From NCBI GenBank assembly GCA_037893225.1, contig JAZGUH010000564.1, positions 1,302,001 to 1,366,000 of the forward strand: DNA of 64,000 nt, given 5' to 3'. A program made the position numbers and the translations under genes. The notes beneath the pieces were generated by a model. That model saw nothing but the letters and a program-made list of their open reading frames with translations. It was not told the origin of the DNA and made no database searches. Positions 23,040 through 34,619 of the stretch are shown in pieces. The stretch's first letter is position 1, and the number at the start of each line of letters is the position of its first letter. This stretch comes from Hippasteria phrygiana. Lineage: Eukaryota; Echinodermata; Asteroidea; Valvatida; Goniasteridae.

Positions 23040-23660
23040 CTTAATTGCAAGAATCTGTGCAAGCTTTGGGGCAACTACATGTATGCAAGCTTGCACAAAA
23101 CCACATTGCAGATGGTGGCAAGCGTGCAAGCTAATTTGCAAGCTTGCAAGCGACTATATACAAGCTTGCCAAAAAACCGGCAAGCTTGCAAGCTAATTTG
23201 CAAGCTGGCAGCAAATTATGAAAGCTTGTGGGCAAGCGTGCAAGCTTGCGAAAAGCCAGCGAAAAGCCATGCAAGCTTGCGGCAAGCTACATTTGTTGTA
23301 GCAAGCTAATTGCAAGCTGGCAGAAAACTACGCCAGCTTGTGGGCAAGCTTGCAAGCAACAATGCAAGCTTGCGGAAAACCAAGCAAGCTTGCGGAAAAC
23401 CAAGCAAGCTTGCGGAAAACCAAGCAAGCTTGCGGAAAACCAAGCAAGCTTGCGGAAAACCAAGCAAGCTTGCGGAAAACCAAGCAAGCTTGCAAGCTCA
23501 TTTGCAACCTTGCTGCAAGCTTGCATAGAGTATGCAAGCTTGCTGCAAGCTTGTAATATGCTTGCAGAAATAAATGTAAGCTTACTCAAGCTTATCGCAA
23601 GCTTGTTAAGATTGCCGCAAGCTCTTTGCAAGCTTACAGCAAGCTTGCAGCAAGCTAATT
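23040..23660. repeat. Subterminal array based on the palindrome GCAAGCTTGC
   Basis: Dozens of GCAAGCTTGC or CAAGCTTG/CAAGCT words. Between 23,381 and 23,480 a 20-bp unit, caagcaagcttgcggaaaac, repeats five times without change, with a variant copy before and a partial copy after. The array lies immediately inside the inverted repeat at 23,672-23,752. CACTA-type elements are known to carry arrays of short transposase-binding motifs just inside their ends, which would fit. The binding role is inference. Confidence 0.85.
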
Positions 23661-23671
23661 TTTCTGTAAGG

Positions 23672-23752
23672 GAAATAACTGAATTAAATGTAATGATGGT
23701 TTTAATGATATGGTCATATAACAAGTGTCCCAACCTGGTGGAATGACCCATA
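23672..23752. repeat. Right terminal inverted repeat of a 6.9-kb element
   Basis: Inverted match to 16,844-16,926: gaattaaatgtaatgatggt here returns as accatcattacatttaattc there, and cccaacctggtggaatgacc returns as ggtcattcaaccaggttggg with one change. About 75 of 82 positions match by eye. It defines a candidate element of 16,844-23,752 that encloses the EnSpm ORF, the hAT exon and the GCAAGCTTGC array. The ends do not start with CACTA/CACTG, so the assignment of these ends to the EnSpm ORF is not secure. Confidence 0.75.
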
Positions 23753-24984
23753 TACGCGCTAACCGGCCGCCGCGAGAGGGCGTTATCACGACAATTTATT
23801 AATAGCCACGAACCGCCAGTAACAACGTCTTGGGAATTTCGTAGAAGCCGTGTTGTGCGCACGCACCTGCTTAGCCCAATGATTGCAGCACTCATTATGT
23901 AGTTTGCATATAATACATAAATAAATGCATTATGCATAGATCTAACCCCTGAATACTAGGTACAGGTCCGTGCTATTTAGATTGTTTGGTAGGGCCGAGG
24001 GGAATGAACTAAAAGTTCCGGAATGATGGAAATATAATAAACAGAAAATCTTAACGGGGCTGAATATGATATATTATAATGGTGCTGAGGAGACCTTGTT
24101 GGGTGATTTTATAATAATAAAACAAATATCTCACGAGGCCCTAGTCTTTACGGCCGGGGAAAACGGAGATTGTCGTACTCTGGACGGTCTGGTGATTCGA
24201 TTGTCACACAGTTTACAAAGATACTGAGACGCACTCTAGATCTCCTGCGGGTTTTCTCCACTGAGGCTGTAGGCGAATCCCCGCCGAGAAACCCCAGCAA
24301 TTCCCTTACTTCCGAGTCGACTTCAATTCAACGGATGACTTGTCTCATCGGAAGACTTGTCTCCACGGACGACTTGTCTTCCTATTTGACGCAAAGACGG
24401 TCGAGTTGTCTCAACGGTCGAGTTGTCTCGAGTCGAGTCGGCCAACGGTCAAATTGTCCGAGCCCCGACGATTTAATATAATGGAGAGGTATTTCTTGCA
24501 TGTAACAAGTAATTTTCCGCAGATCACACACCATCACCCAGGTTGCCTGCCCGGTCCCGCCCGGCACCTTCCCCGTCGTATCTCCCTCGCGTCGATCTTC
24601 ACAGTTGCAAGACGTCACATGCGAACACGAGCGGTGAACACTGCAGCCGCTAGCGCATAGCCGGCCGGCCGGCCAGCTGCCTGCAATCATGCAATGCAAA
24701 GCATAGCAGCTTCGATCGCGAACTTACCAGCGCCCCTTCGGCCAGTAGTATAGATAGCTACCAGACTATTGTGCAACTTCATGGCAGCTCTTTTTCGTAT
24801 TTGCGCGTGCGTGAAGAGAAAATGTTCCTCATTTTCATACAGAACTGACGCATGCGCACTAGTTTCCCCCTTTTTTCGGGGGAAAATTTTACGAAATTCC
24901 CAAGACGTTGTTACTGGCGGTTCGTGGCTATTAATAGTTTGTCAGGATAATGCCCTCTCGCGGCGGCCGGTTATCTCGTATACG
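23753..24984. mobile_element. Non-autonomous DNA transposon with about 90-bp inverted repeats
   Basis: Left arm 23,753-23,842 (ctaaccggccgccgcgagag, then agccacgaaccgccagtaac, then cttgggaatttcgta) returns inverted at 24,891-24,982. A few mismatches only. The flanks read tatacg and cgtata. The interior has no recognisable transposase; it holds runs of gacttgtct-like text at about 24,340-24,430. It directly abuts the element to its left. Confidence 0.8.
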
Positions 24985-25129
24985 TAACAATGTCTTGAAC
25001 CAAGACTATTCTTACCCACGAATGGCGCTTTACCGAGGGCATTATCCGACTTAAACTCCACCCTATTGTCCCCTATTGTTTCTAGCCCTCCATTATTTTG
25101 GACGAATGGAGCGTTTTTGTATTAGCGCT

Positions 25130-25312
25130 CCATTATTTTGCTGTTGATAGATTCTTTCCCATGCAAACAACAAAAGTTCATAGCAATAATAAACCTTGGA
25201 TGTCTCAGAAAGTTAAATCACTTGTAAAAAAGAGACAGGTTGCTTTCAGATCTGGTAGAGTTGCGGGCTACTTTGGAGTCCGACAAAAATATGGATTATT
25301 TAAATGGCCAAC
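25130..25312 (+). pseudogene. CR1/L2-type LINE fragment (endonuclease-RT linker)
   Basis: The frame contains VHSNNKPWMSQKVKSLVKKR followed by QVAFRSGRVAGYFGVRQKYG, a remembered signature of the linker between endonuclease and reverse transcriptase in jockey/CR1/L2-type LINEs. No endonuclease or RT flanks it. It is a short remnant. Confidence 0.65.
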
Positions 25313-25319
25313 ATGCATA

Positions 25320-26590
25320 GCACTCATCGGACAATAGCCACGTGCTGCTGCAGAAAAGGGAGGCCAAGTTTAAATAGCAGAAATTTTCTTTCTCAATATT
25401 TGTGCGGCATTTTTACGATGTCAAATTCGACTTTGGCTTTTTTCCATACTAGACTGGTTCCGGTTTGTTTTATTATGTAGTCCTTGCAGCGCGGCGGGAA
25501 CCAAACAAACATTGTAGCCCTTGGTGCGCGGCTGGAACCAGACTAATATTGCTGCATGATATGCATGCGTGATAATGACGCACGATGATCTGATGTACTG
25601 TCCGGAGAAAATACGTTGTTTTTTTCTGAAAATGGCTAATGAAGAAGGCAAACAAACAAAATAAAACGAACAGCAGAATTGTTATCGAGCGTTTTTGACG
25701 TAAAAGGTTGTTGAAAAATGTTTTCATGAAACGTTTTTAATACACATGTAACTTGTTGATAATACCTTTATGGTCGGGCCATTAAAATAGGTAAGCAAAA
25801 ATATTATTGATGTATTTTTTAAGTTTCTATTTGTATCTCTTTGTGTATTTATTTATTTGTACATGTATGTATTTATTTTTTTACTTGTTTAAATAAAATT
25901 TCCAAGAATGCAAGGAGAATACCCAGTGAACATCTGGGCTAGTGCCTAAACTGAAGTTTACTTTGGGGAATTTTTTTTGGGAAAACAAAGTGCAACTATG
26001 AAAGAATGAAATCATGCAAAGATTACCTTAAAATGTCTTAAAAACAGTTTTAATTAAGAAAATTTTTATAATATGACTAAATAGGCAGATTAAGATTTGG
26101 TCATATGCTATGAAGCCCCGACCCAATTTTCTCATTTTCTGCTTATAGCAGAATTTTAGGTTTTTACAAGACCGTTTTTAAACTCAATTTTCTGCTAGCA
26201 GAAATTTGGATTTTTATACTTTTACGATTATTTTGACGCCCTAAAAGTGGGCAACTAAAAAAACCTATACATTTCTGTTTGCAAATATTCGGGTTGAACT
26301 TACCGTTGAAAGTAAAATCTCCTATTATATTGTATTTGAGCAGAAACTTGTTCGTGAACCGAAATAGATTCGACAACAGAATATCTGCAAATCTTAGGAT
26401 TTTAAGTTTTGGGCGTATGTCGTCAAAATGAAACAAAAATTTCTGGTAGTAGAAAATTTACATTCTTGTAAACACTTTGCGTGACTTCAAAAAACAGATA
26501 TTCTGAAAATTGAAAAATGGGGTTGCTCACATTTACTGGAATCAATTCTGCGAGTGGGACTTTGGGATTTTAGTCATCCTAGGGCGCCGT
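25320..26590. other. AT-rich, no gene recognised
   Basis: Between 26,130 and 26,450 there are loosely repeated phrases like ctgctagcagaaatttgg and agcagaattttagg, possibly a decayed MITE. No motif-bearing frame. Confidence 0.4.
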
Positions 26591-26594
26591 AATA

Positions 26595-26815
26595 GTCGTC
26601 AAAGAAACTGGAGTTGACAATTGCAAGCTTTTAAAAAACAATGACCGGCATCTAGATCGAAACTTTTTTCTGTTGATGTAATCAGCGTCTCCACCTTGTA
26701 AGTTCATTATCCGTATGTGGGAACCGTCGATAGTACCCACTATCCCCTTGAATCCGGTAACATCCTTGAATGCTGCCGAGATGTCTTCTCTATGTTCCCT
26801 TGATAGTCATCTGAT
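26595..26815 (-). pseudogene. Harbinger transposase fragment (DDE first Asp region)
   Basis: On the minus strand the frame reads REDISAAFKDVTGFKGIVGT, then IDGSHIRIMN, then a DYINRKK segment, the block around the first catalytic Asp of HARBI1-like transposases (compare GVVDCTHVRV in the gene at 1-3 kb). Flanking sequence is frameshifted and neither of the other catalytic residues was found. It differs from the left-edge gene, so it comes from another Harbinger lineage. Confidence 0.7.
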
Positions 26816-27462
26816 GTACTTGTGTCATGACGATTTACCCGTTGTTTTGCATCAGGCTTTTGTCACTTGAGGGTGCCCTAATGCTCTTAACCAACCACAG
26901 TGCTGCAAAAAACCAACAAATTGACAGATTGGTTTCGCAGGAAACAGTCGTCTGAATATTGTTTCAGGCGCATACGGCATAGTACCATATCAGCCGCGTT
27001 ACCGCACAAAATAAATTTGGGAATATTTTCTTTAAATGCACTTTGTTACAACAGTCGGCAGCATGAACATGTTGGCTTTAGCAATGACAGGCTACATGTA
27101 CATGAGGGTGCTATTAATCAGTTCCCCAATTTTTTTGGGGAATTTTTGCCTCTTAAAAAGAAACAAATCTTATTCCAAAGCTACTACTATATATAATGCC
27201 AAATGGGATGATTGATTCAATCATGCAGGACGTTTTGAAGCTAAATAATTTAGCCTTTTTTTTCTGGACCATGATAAGTGATCTGTTTCAAATTAAGTGT
27301 TGACATATTTTTTCATGTGTTAACTTACAAATGTAGATTATTTTGTGTAGATGATGTGGTTATTTGCACACTAAAAAGTTGTTTTTAAAGAGCTTCCTAG
27401 CAGCACAAAAACTAATGGCGAGTGCTAAATAGGCAAAGGTACCTGTATAAATAAGAGGATAA

Positions 27463-28260
27463 AAGTGACCCGGTCTTTACCATGTCAATAATAACTGAGG
27501 AGGGGCGTGACTGCTGTTAATGGACTGAGCCGAGGTTATTATTGACTGGTAAAGATCGGGTCATCACATTTGTATCCCCATTCATAAATGCCTTCTTACG
27601 AAAAATGCAAAAACCTCCCGTAAAAAGGACAAAATGCGAAGCTTTTTCAACCCAATTTTCCTCCAATTTCCTCAGTACAAAATACATGCGTACGTATCAG
27701 TCTTGTGAGCGCGTGAAGGCGCTCCGCGCCTGCTGTCGCGTGCGCGTATGCACACGCACGAGATGTAGCGTTTTATGCAGTTCATATCTTGTGCGCGCAC
27801 CTACTACGTATACGCTCTTCCTGTTGCGTATCAGCTGAGAACAGCTGGTTATGACGCGCCATGTTTAAACACACCCACGTGACAGGCTCTCGACCAATAT
27901 GGATAGTGAAACTCGCCGAGGCATTTATGAATAATTTGTTAGGGGTTTCTCATGGATACCATGATAAACAAAAAGATACAAATAAGAAATATGCAAGTAT
28001 TGTTGAATTGACACACATTAAACCCATTAATTTTTTACCTATGAGTTTATAATTAATTTAACTTTTTTTTTCTTCAGGAAATGGTTTGACAGGATTTGCC
28101 TCTGAAAGGTCCTCACAGCAGCTTGCAGTGGAAGCCCGTGGCTCCCTTCTCTTGATTCATTGCTGTAATAATCATGAATCATTGATGGGTTCAGCTGGCT
28201 CCATGTCGTTCATCATACAAGACAAACCAACACACATCCGAGTCTGAATGGGGATACATT
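27463..28260. mobile_element. Repeat family copy 1 with gacccggtctttacca hairpin
   Basis: It starts with an imperfect palindrome of about 100 bp: gtgacccggtctttaccatg at about 27,467 returns inverted at about 27,534-27,566. It then carries a GC-rich block (about 27,690-27,930) that recurs at about 33,620-33,910. At about 28,245 gaatggggatac returns as the inverse of gtatccccattc at 27,573. This looks like a nested hairpin-type non-autonomous element. Confidence 0.65.
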
Positions 28261-28589
28261 ACACGTAGTCCATAAGCCAGGGACTGCAATTTTACAATGA
28301 TACCAAATAAAGGTACTATATGTAATTATAGTTTAAATAAACAAAAAGGCCATGGTCTTTAACTGTCTAGACATTTAAACGCCATGCGCACCTGACATAT
28401 TGCTCAGAATTTCCCAGGTCCAGGGCCAAAAAATATCAATACGGGATTTGGATAATCACCCACCATGTACTGGCTGTCAGGAACCGGCGTGCCTATCGGG
28501 GGAATCAATTTATAATCCCGTCTTGAATCAAAAGACTATGTAGAATGTGACATTGAAAATCCAAGGGCAGTATTATAGCCAAGCAACCC

Positions 28590-29960
28590 ACCGACCCAAT
28601 CAATCAAACAACCAACCAACCGTGTTGTACTCAAGTACTTTATTATTATTATTATTATTAATTAACCAAAAAAAGGCTCCAAAAAGTATTTTCCAAGTAC
28701 TTTTTAAAATACTGCATAAATTACGACGACCTAAAAGGAAAAATACTTAACCTAATACTCAAAGCACTAAAACCAAAGATTATATTTAGTAAGTACCCGG
28801 AAAGTAAGTACTCAACTACAACTCTACCGGCCAACCAACCAACCAACCAATTAAGTGATCAAGCAATTGAGCCAGCAGCGTAGCCAGGGTTGTCTCCATA
28901 AGGGGGCTAGATGTTACAGTGGGTGGGCGCTCAGTGATTTTTCTTTATAATGCTATTATTTTCTGCGTTTGAGAAATTTTCTAGTGGCGACTCGGGGGGG
29001 CGACAATTTTTAATTGGGGGGGGGGGGGGGGGGGGGGATGTGTGCCCCAAGCCCCCCCCCCCCCCCCCCTTAGCTATGCCACTGGATCGAGCAAGCAAGC
29101 AAGCACAAACGACCAAGTATGCACAGCCAACAAACCAACCAAAACCAACCAACCCACCCACCTACAAAACAGCACCAACCGACATAACCAAAACCAACCA
29201 CCTAATAAACCCACCAATCCACCCCACCCACAAAGCAACCAACCAAGCGACACCAACCAAACAACCATCAAAACCAACCAACTATCCAAGCAAGCAAACA
29301 AACAAGCAAGCTACCGACCAAGCACACAACCAACAAAGCAACTAAAACCAACCAACCAACCCACCCACCCACAAAGCAACATCAACAGACAACAAAAATA
29401 AAATAAAATAACCAAAAACAACTAAAACCAACCGCCAAATAAACCCCACCAATCCACCCCACCCACAAAGCAATACAACCAACCAAGCGACCAACCAAGC
29501 AAGAAAGCAAGCAAAACCAACCAACCAAACAACCATCAAAACCAACCAACAAGCAAGCAAGCTACCGACCAAGCACAACCAAGTACACACAACCAACAAA
29601 GCAACTAAAACCAACCAACCCACCCACCTACAAAGCAACACCAACAGACAATAAAAATAAAATAACCAAAAACATACAAAAACAACTAAAACGAACTGCC
29701 AAATACACCCGACAAATCCACCCTATCCAAAAACCATTACCAACCAACCAACCAACCAACCAACCAACCAACCAACCAACCAACCAACCAACCAACCAAC
29801 CAACCAACCAACCAACCAACCAACCAACCAACCAACCAACCAACCAACCAACCAACCAACCAACCAACCAACCAACCAACCAACCAACCAACCAACCAAC
29901 CAACCAACCAACCAACCAACCAACCAACCAACCAACCAACCAACCAACCAAGAAAGAAAG
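28590..29960. repeat. CCAA/CAAC tetranucleotide repeat region
   Basis: Degenerate ccaaccaac tracts from about 28,590 (interrupted by a MITE) become dense from 29,095. From about 29,737 to 29,951 the (CAAC)n tract is uninterrupted, roughly 53 copies. Frames read as LVGW repeats on the minus strand; these are by-products of the repeat, not genes. Older diverged tracts include caagcaagc and accaacc variants. Confidence 0.95.
28876..29084. mobile_element. Short MITE with CAGTGGCGTAGC-like ends and poly-G/poly-C core
   Basis: The left end agcagcgtagccaggg and the right end cttagctatgccactgg are inverted relatives. The core has a G run at about 29,017-29,037 and a C run at about 29,054-29,070. CAGTGGCGTA-type ends are, from memory, seen in non-autonomous hAT elements. 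Confidence 0.55.
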
Positions 29961-30800
29961 ATATTACTTTTAGAACAAATTTCTTTCCAAAAGTGGTCGA
30001 AAAGGCGGTGGCTGGATCTAACAAAATTCAAATTTCAAAATGCTTCTTTCCCGTACAATTAGGACATTGTGGCCACTGAAATTAACAGGGCGCATCAATC
30101 TTCACCCGTACATGATCACCAGACATACAAAATTCACATTTTCAGGACTTGTATCCCTTTTTTGGAAAATCTAGACGTTATGACCCACTAAAAAGGACAC
30201 ACCCTTGCCTATACACATTTCAACAAGAGAGGGCCTCCTCTTTGGTCCAACGGGGACAGCACGTTATTTCCCAACGCTCGTTGCTTGGGTCTCACGTACA
30301 ACAACTTTAAAAACTGAACACACAAAGAGCATTTGTTTAAAAGCAAGCTGTTTAACATGAAATTCTAGTTAAATTGAAACCTCCAAGAAAATAAACAAAA
30401 GTTGATACATACAAATAATTGTACATGTATATACAAACATGAAAAAAACATGAATTGTATGAATTTTTAACACAGAATTTTCACTGTCATAAAAACCAAT
30501 ATGTTGACATTTCTCCATAGAATTGCTATAAAGGGAAGAGTATCTAGTAACAAGGCAAGAAAGCTGTCCGATATAAATTCAAGTCATAAAATTCCTATGG
30601 TTCACTGCTGTTCAGGGAGTGCCGAATAGTGACACTGGGTTATGCACATGCGCTAGTTTTTTTCTCCCAGAGGTCACAACAAATTATGCATTCATGCGTG
30701 TGAACTCTTAACTTTTTGTTAGTTGCATTCTCGGTAAAACAAATGTCTATTCTTAAATGACTCGGCAAGTTTCACTATCCCTATTTGTACTGAGCAAATT
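29961..30800. other. No gene recognised
   Basis: AT-rich, without repeats or motif-bearing frames that I can name. Confidence 0.4.
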
Positions 30801-30809
30801 GGGGTGAAA

Positions 30810-30930
30810 AAACTTCGTATTTTGTGATTTTGACGGGAGTTTTTTACATTTTTCGTAAGAAGGCATTCATGAATGGGGATAAAAATGTAACGACCCGGTC
30901 TTTACCAGTCAATAATAACCACTGATCTCC
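30810..30930. repeat. Repeat family copy 2 (gacccggtctttacca)
   Basis: gtaagaaggcattcatgaat, then aatgtaacgacccggtcttt and accagtcaataataacc. This matches, in inverted order, the block at 27,540-27,610. It is a partial copy. Confidence 0.7.
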
Positions 30931-32460
30931 ATTATACAGACTGGATAGGACACCGCGTCAAAACGCCGTCCCTAGTGCGCATTATATTAGAGGGTAAAGA
31001 ACGAATGTGACACGACTGCGTTGCGTGCACTTTCAAACAGATGTTTTTTTTTTTCGTTTTTGTGGGGGGAAAAATGGATTTTGCAACCGAATTGGTTAAA
31101 TAGACAAGAACAATGGTTAATGTGCGCGGCAGTGAATTGCCCGCAGAAGGGATTGAAACTTGAGTCGGGAAAAAGGAATTTCCTTTCACAAATAAGCTGA
31201 TAATTATTTAACGGCGTGTCTATAATGTTAATATTAATGTACATGAATAACGTTACAACTACATGCATGACATGTAAAGAAAAGGTTAACCCCAACAGTC
31301 CTGAATCCTCCAATTTCAATATTGCCAGTGGCCTTGTAAACCTATCAGATGATCGCCAGGTACCATTCTCTACATCGCGACATCGCCAGTGCTGCGTGCC
31401 GTGTGCCACAGTACCTCAAAATGGATCAACAGAACGTACAAATGTACTTTAACCAACTGCGACTGGAAATACGACTGGTGAACACGGTCCGCCATTTTGT
31501 GGAGTAAAACATTTGGTTCTACAAAATGGCGAACCGTTATTCGTCACGAAATTAAACAAAAACCGCGCAATTTGAAGAGATAGTTATGTGAATCTTTATA
31601 GTCTACTTTTAAAGAAAGCTTCCCAACCATATCCATATCCATTACAGTTTTATAGCCCAAATTGCAAAATCCAAAGCAATGTGTCCCTTTAATGCACAGA
31701 AACGAAACTTCTTAGATAACACAAATAGAATAAAGAAATTTATACATAGGGCGGTCCCTTATAACATACTAATTGGCATTCTAATATGATTGTCCTGTTA
31801 ACTACAGCAATCGTGGACTAGGGACAAAAGAGTCAGGACGTAGACAAAGGGTCGACGACTGACCGAATGTCCACTATTAAAATGTGTGTACAAAGCATAT
31901 TATGGGATACCTTCCAAAAATATTTAAAGTACAAACAGAAGAGGGACAATAGGAGGTCCATGATTGAAGGTGTTTACAAACATGTGTGTGCATGTGTGTG
32001 TGGCGGGGGGGGGGGGGGGGGGGGGGGGAATTGAATGTCTTTCCATTTAAACAGAAGTAATCAGGGAGACCGAGTGAGAATGGCTAAGTTCACACACACA
32101 CACAAATCCTGTTCAAAAATCATTCCCTGATGAGTCTTTTAGTTGTGCCTTAGGATGAAGGATTGTTTATTAGTTTTTTCATATTTTCCTGCATATTTGT
32201 GTTATATTTGAATAAACCTCCATAAATTCTCTCTTTGTCCAGTTTATAAAATAATACATGCAACAATGGGTGCCCAGAATATAAAATACGATGTCATTTC
32301 AGAATAATATTCAATACGATTATTAAATTTGTATTATACAACTGCTCTAATGACTTACAGGTGTGATAACAATGAAACAGCTATTTACTATTTAAAAAAA
32401 ATTCTGTGTAGCGCATAAACTCCCTAAAACATGAGCCAAGATTGTTGTCAATCCACTTTT
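30931..32460. other. No gene recognised; small hairpin and G run
   Basis: At 31,487-31,545 ggtccgccattttgt returns inverted as acaaaatggcgaacc, a small hairpin. A G run of about 25 lies at about 32,006-32,030 after a TG-rich stretch. Otherwise AT-rich with no recognisable frames. Confidence 0.45.
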
Positions 32461-32463
32461 ATA

Positions 32464-32797
32464 AGGGAGGAGTGGTTAATCTGTGGTCAGGCCTGGCCTT
32501 TAAAAAGCCCAGCCATGCCTTGGCCTTCAAGATTTTACTCTTGCTATTGTGAGCCACAAATCACCTAACAAAAGAGCATCAACTAATTGTTTGTAGCCCC
32601 TCCCACACTAATCTGTACCTTTTCACGGCTGGATCAAAAGCTGCCTTAGCTGTCAGTGAAGTCTGGGTGAACAATGGGACTCCAGAATTATTGGGAAGTT
32701 TATTGTGTACAATCAGGGGATTAGAGAGGCCCAAAAGGCCCGGGCGTCCACGGGCCTGGCCTTGCCTGGCCTGGCCACAGATTAACCACTCCACCCT
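32464..32797. mobile_element. MITE of about 334 bp with inverted ends
   Basis: The left end agggaggagtggttaatctg continues tggtcaggcctggcc. The right end, read inverted, is agggtggagtggttaatctg then tggccaggcc. About 30 bp match with two or three changes. No internal gene; the minus-strand frame inside is incidental. Confidence 0.75.
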
Positions 32798-32864
32798 AAG
32801 CGAACACACAGTGCGCGTTTACCACCCTCTAGCACCGCCATTGCGAGGCCGCGGTTTCCCATCC

Positions 32865-33925
32865 AGTCTGTGTAATAGAGATCAATGATAACCTCGAAGG
32901 GTCGTGACCTCTGTTAATGGACCTCGCCTTCGGCTCGGTCCATTAACATCTGTCATGCCCTTCCTCGGTTATTGATGTGGTAAAGACCTGGTCATCACAC
33001 TTTACATCATAACTATGCAAAATTATGCGAACGTTTGACCAATTGTACATTGACAATACCCTAAAGTTAGCACATCCATCATGAAAAATGTTTATTTAAT
33101 ACCGATAGGGCAAAACTAGATGATAAAATCAAATAAGCGGGTTGCGATGTGAAAATCTTGTGAAATCGCAGTCAGTTTTACGTGTGAAAGAATTATTTCG
33201 GGAATTGTCAACTATACCATCATAACAAGTAGGCCGTATTTCATGAAATAGTAATTTCCAATGCGCAAACCCCACAGAATTTTATATCGCTGTAAGATTC
33301 TCTTGCAAATTTTTGGCACGAGTGTGGATTTCCCATTAGGATGTACAGGTACAATGTACATACACGTGCATGCACACAGTAATAACCAGCTGCAGCTGCC
33401 TCATGCGCATTTGTACACACGATGTTGAATGGTTTTTATTTTTATGACTGATTTTTGTTTTAACCTTCTAAAACAAGAACTCAAATCAATTTTCTTTCTT
33501 TCACTGAGGCCTTTTCCTTTTACTTTATTTTCTATAGAAAAAAAATAGTTAAAAAAATTATGCAGCATAAAAACTTGGCATTTTGCAAAATATTGAAAGT
33601 AGGGCGTTAGAAAAATGTTAAAACACGTGAAGTCGCTCCGCGCCTGTCTGTCGCGTGCGCGTACGCACACGCACGAGATGCAGCGTTTTATACGCGTGGA
33701 TTAGCGTTGTCTTACATTATGAAATTCAGTACATCTTGTGCGCGCACCTACTACGCTCTCCCTGTTGCGTATCGGCTGAGAACAGCTGGTTATGACGCGC
33801 CGTGTTTAAACAACTTCCAGCCGTGTTTAAACAACCGTTTAAACACACCCACGTGACAGGCTCTCGACCAATAGGGATAGTGAAACTCACTGAGGCATTT
33901 ATGAATACTTCTTAATTACTTCTGA
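32865..33925. mobile_element. Repeat family copy 3 with long hairpin and GC-rich block
   Basis: From 32,880 to 33,000 a palindrome of about 110 bp centres on cgccttcggctcgg, with arms ctgttaatggacc and ggtccattaac. It ends in atgtggtaaagacctggtca. At 33,620-33,910 it repeats the block of copy 1 (agaacagctggttatgacgc, cacgtgacaggctctcgacc). The DNA between has no recognisable gene. Confidence 0.65.
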
Positions 33926-34619
33926 ATAATAAACAGAATAATCGGGAAATACCGTACCCAATGAACATTGTGGATACAAATGAAATTATTGTTTTGGTAG
34001 ACCAAGAAACCGACAAAACACGATTGAGGTTTTACGACGTATAAAAGGAGCTATGTTCTTCTTGCGGCTAATGAAGTATGTGTGGGGGTATTTTAAACGT
34101 CCTTCCAGCCTTGGCGGCGATCCAGTGGATATTCCCGTAACGGGAAATGTAAAATAAATGTTAAGTTCCAGCGGATTAATTCAGTTTACCGTTCATCCCC
34201 GTAAAACTGTAGGTTTTGTACAGGGTTTAGAGATTCAATTGTGTTCTTTTTTTTCCCGTAACGAATACGAATTCGTGTTTGTAAATGCGGATTATGAATT
34301 GGTCTTTGGTTATGAAATAATTTGAAAGGATTTGTTTTGATAATTGTGGGTGATTTTTTTCTCCCATTGTCCCATTAAAAATTGAGTGATTTGGTGCTGC
34401 TAGAAAAAATAGCAATTCAAGAAAGGAATGCACAGACTGTATGCCAGTGTATCATAAAAAAACACACCTTCAACAAACATGTGCATGGGGTTGGGTGAGA
34501 ATTCCAACAGGGGAGCAGGTCCCCCCCCCCCCCCCCTCCCCCCCCCCCCCCTTTGCCCCACTCAAGCTATCCCATGGGGAAACTGATTAAATTAGCTGTT
34601 CCTGGTTGTTTTGTTTCAG
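33926..34619. other. Upstream of the recombinase-like gene, nothing assigned
   Basis: AT-rich with C runs at about 34,520-34,552. No upstream exon was recognised, although the exon at 34,620 has an acceptor before it and so should have one. Confidence 0.4.

Noticed and set aside
23040..23660. CRISPR-like array from regular short repeats
   Set aside because: The repeats are contiguous without unique spacers, and the genome is eukaryotic.
23228..23937. ORFs of 170-216 codons across the GCAAGCTTGC array
   Set aside because: Overlapping frames on both strands are created by the short repeat; no motif.
29628..30031. Long LVGW-repeat membrane-like proteins on the minus strand
   Set aside because: They are direct translations of the (CAAC)n tract in several frames.
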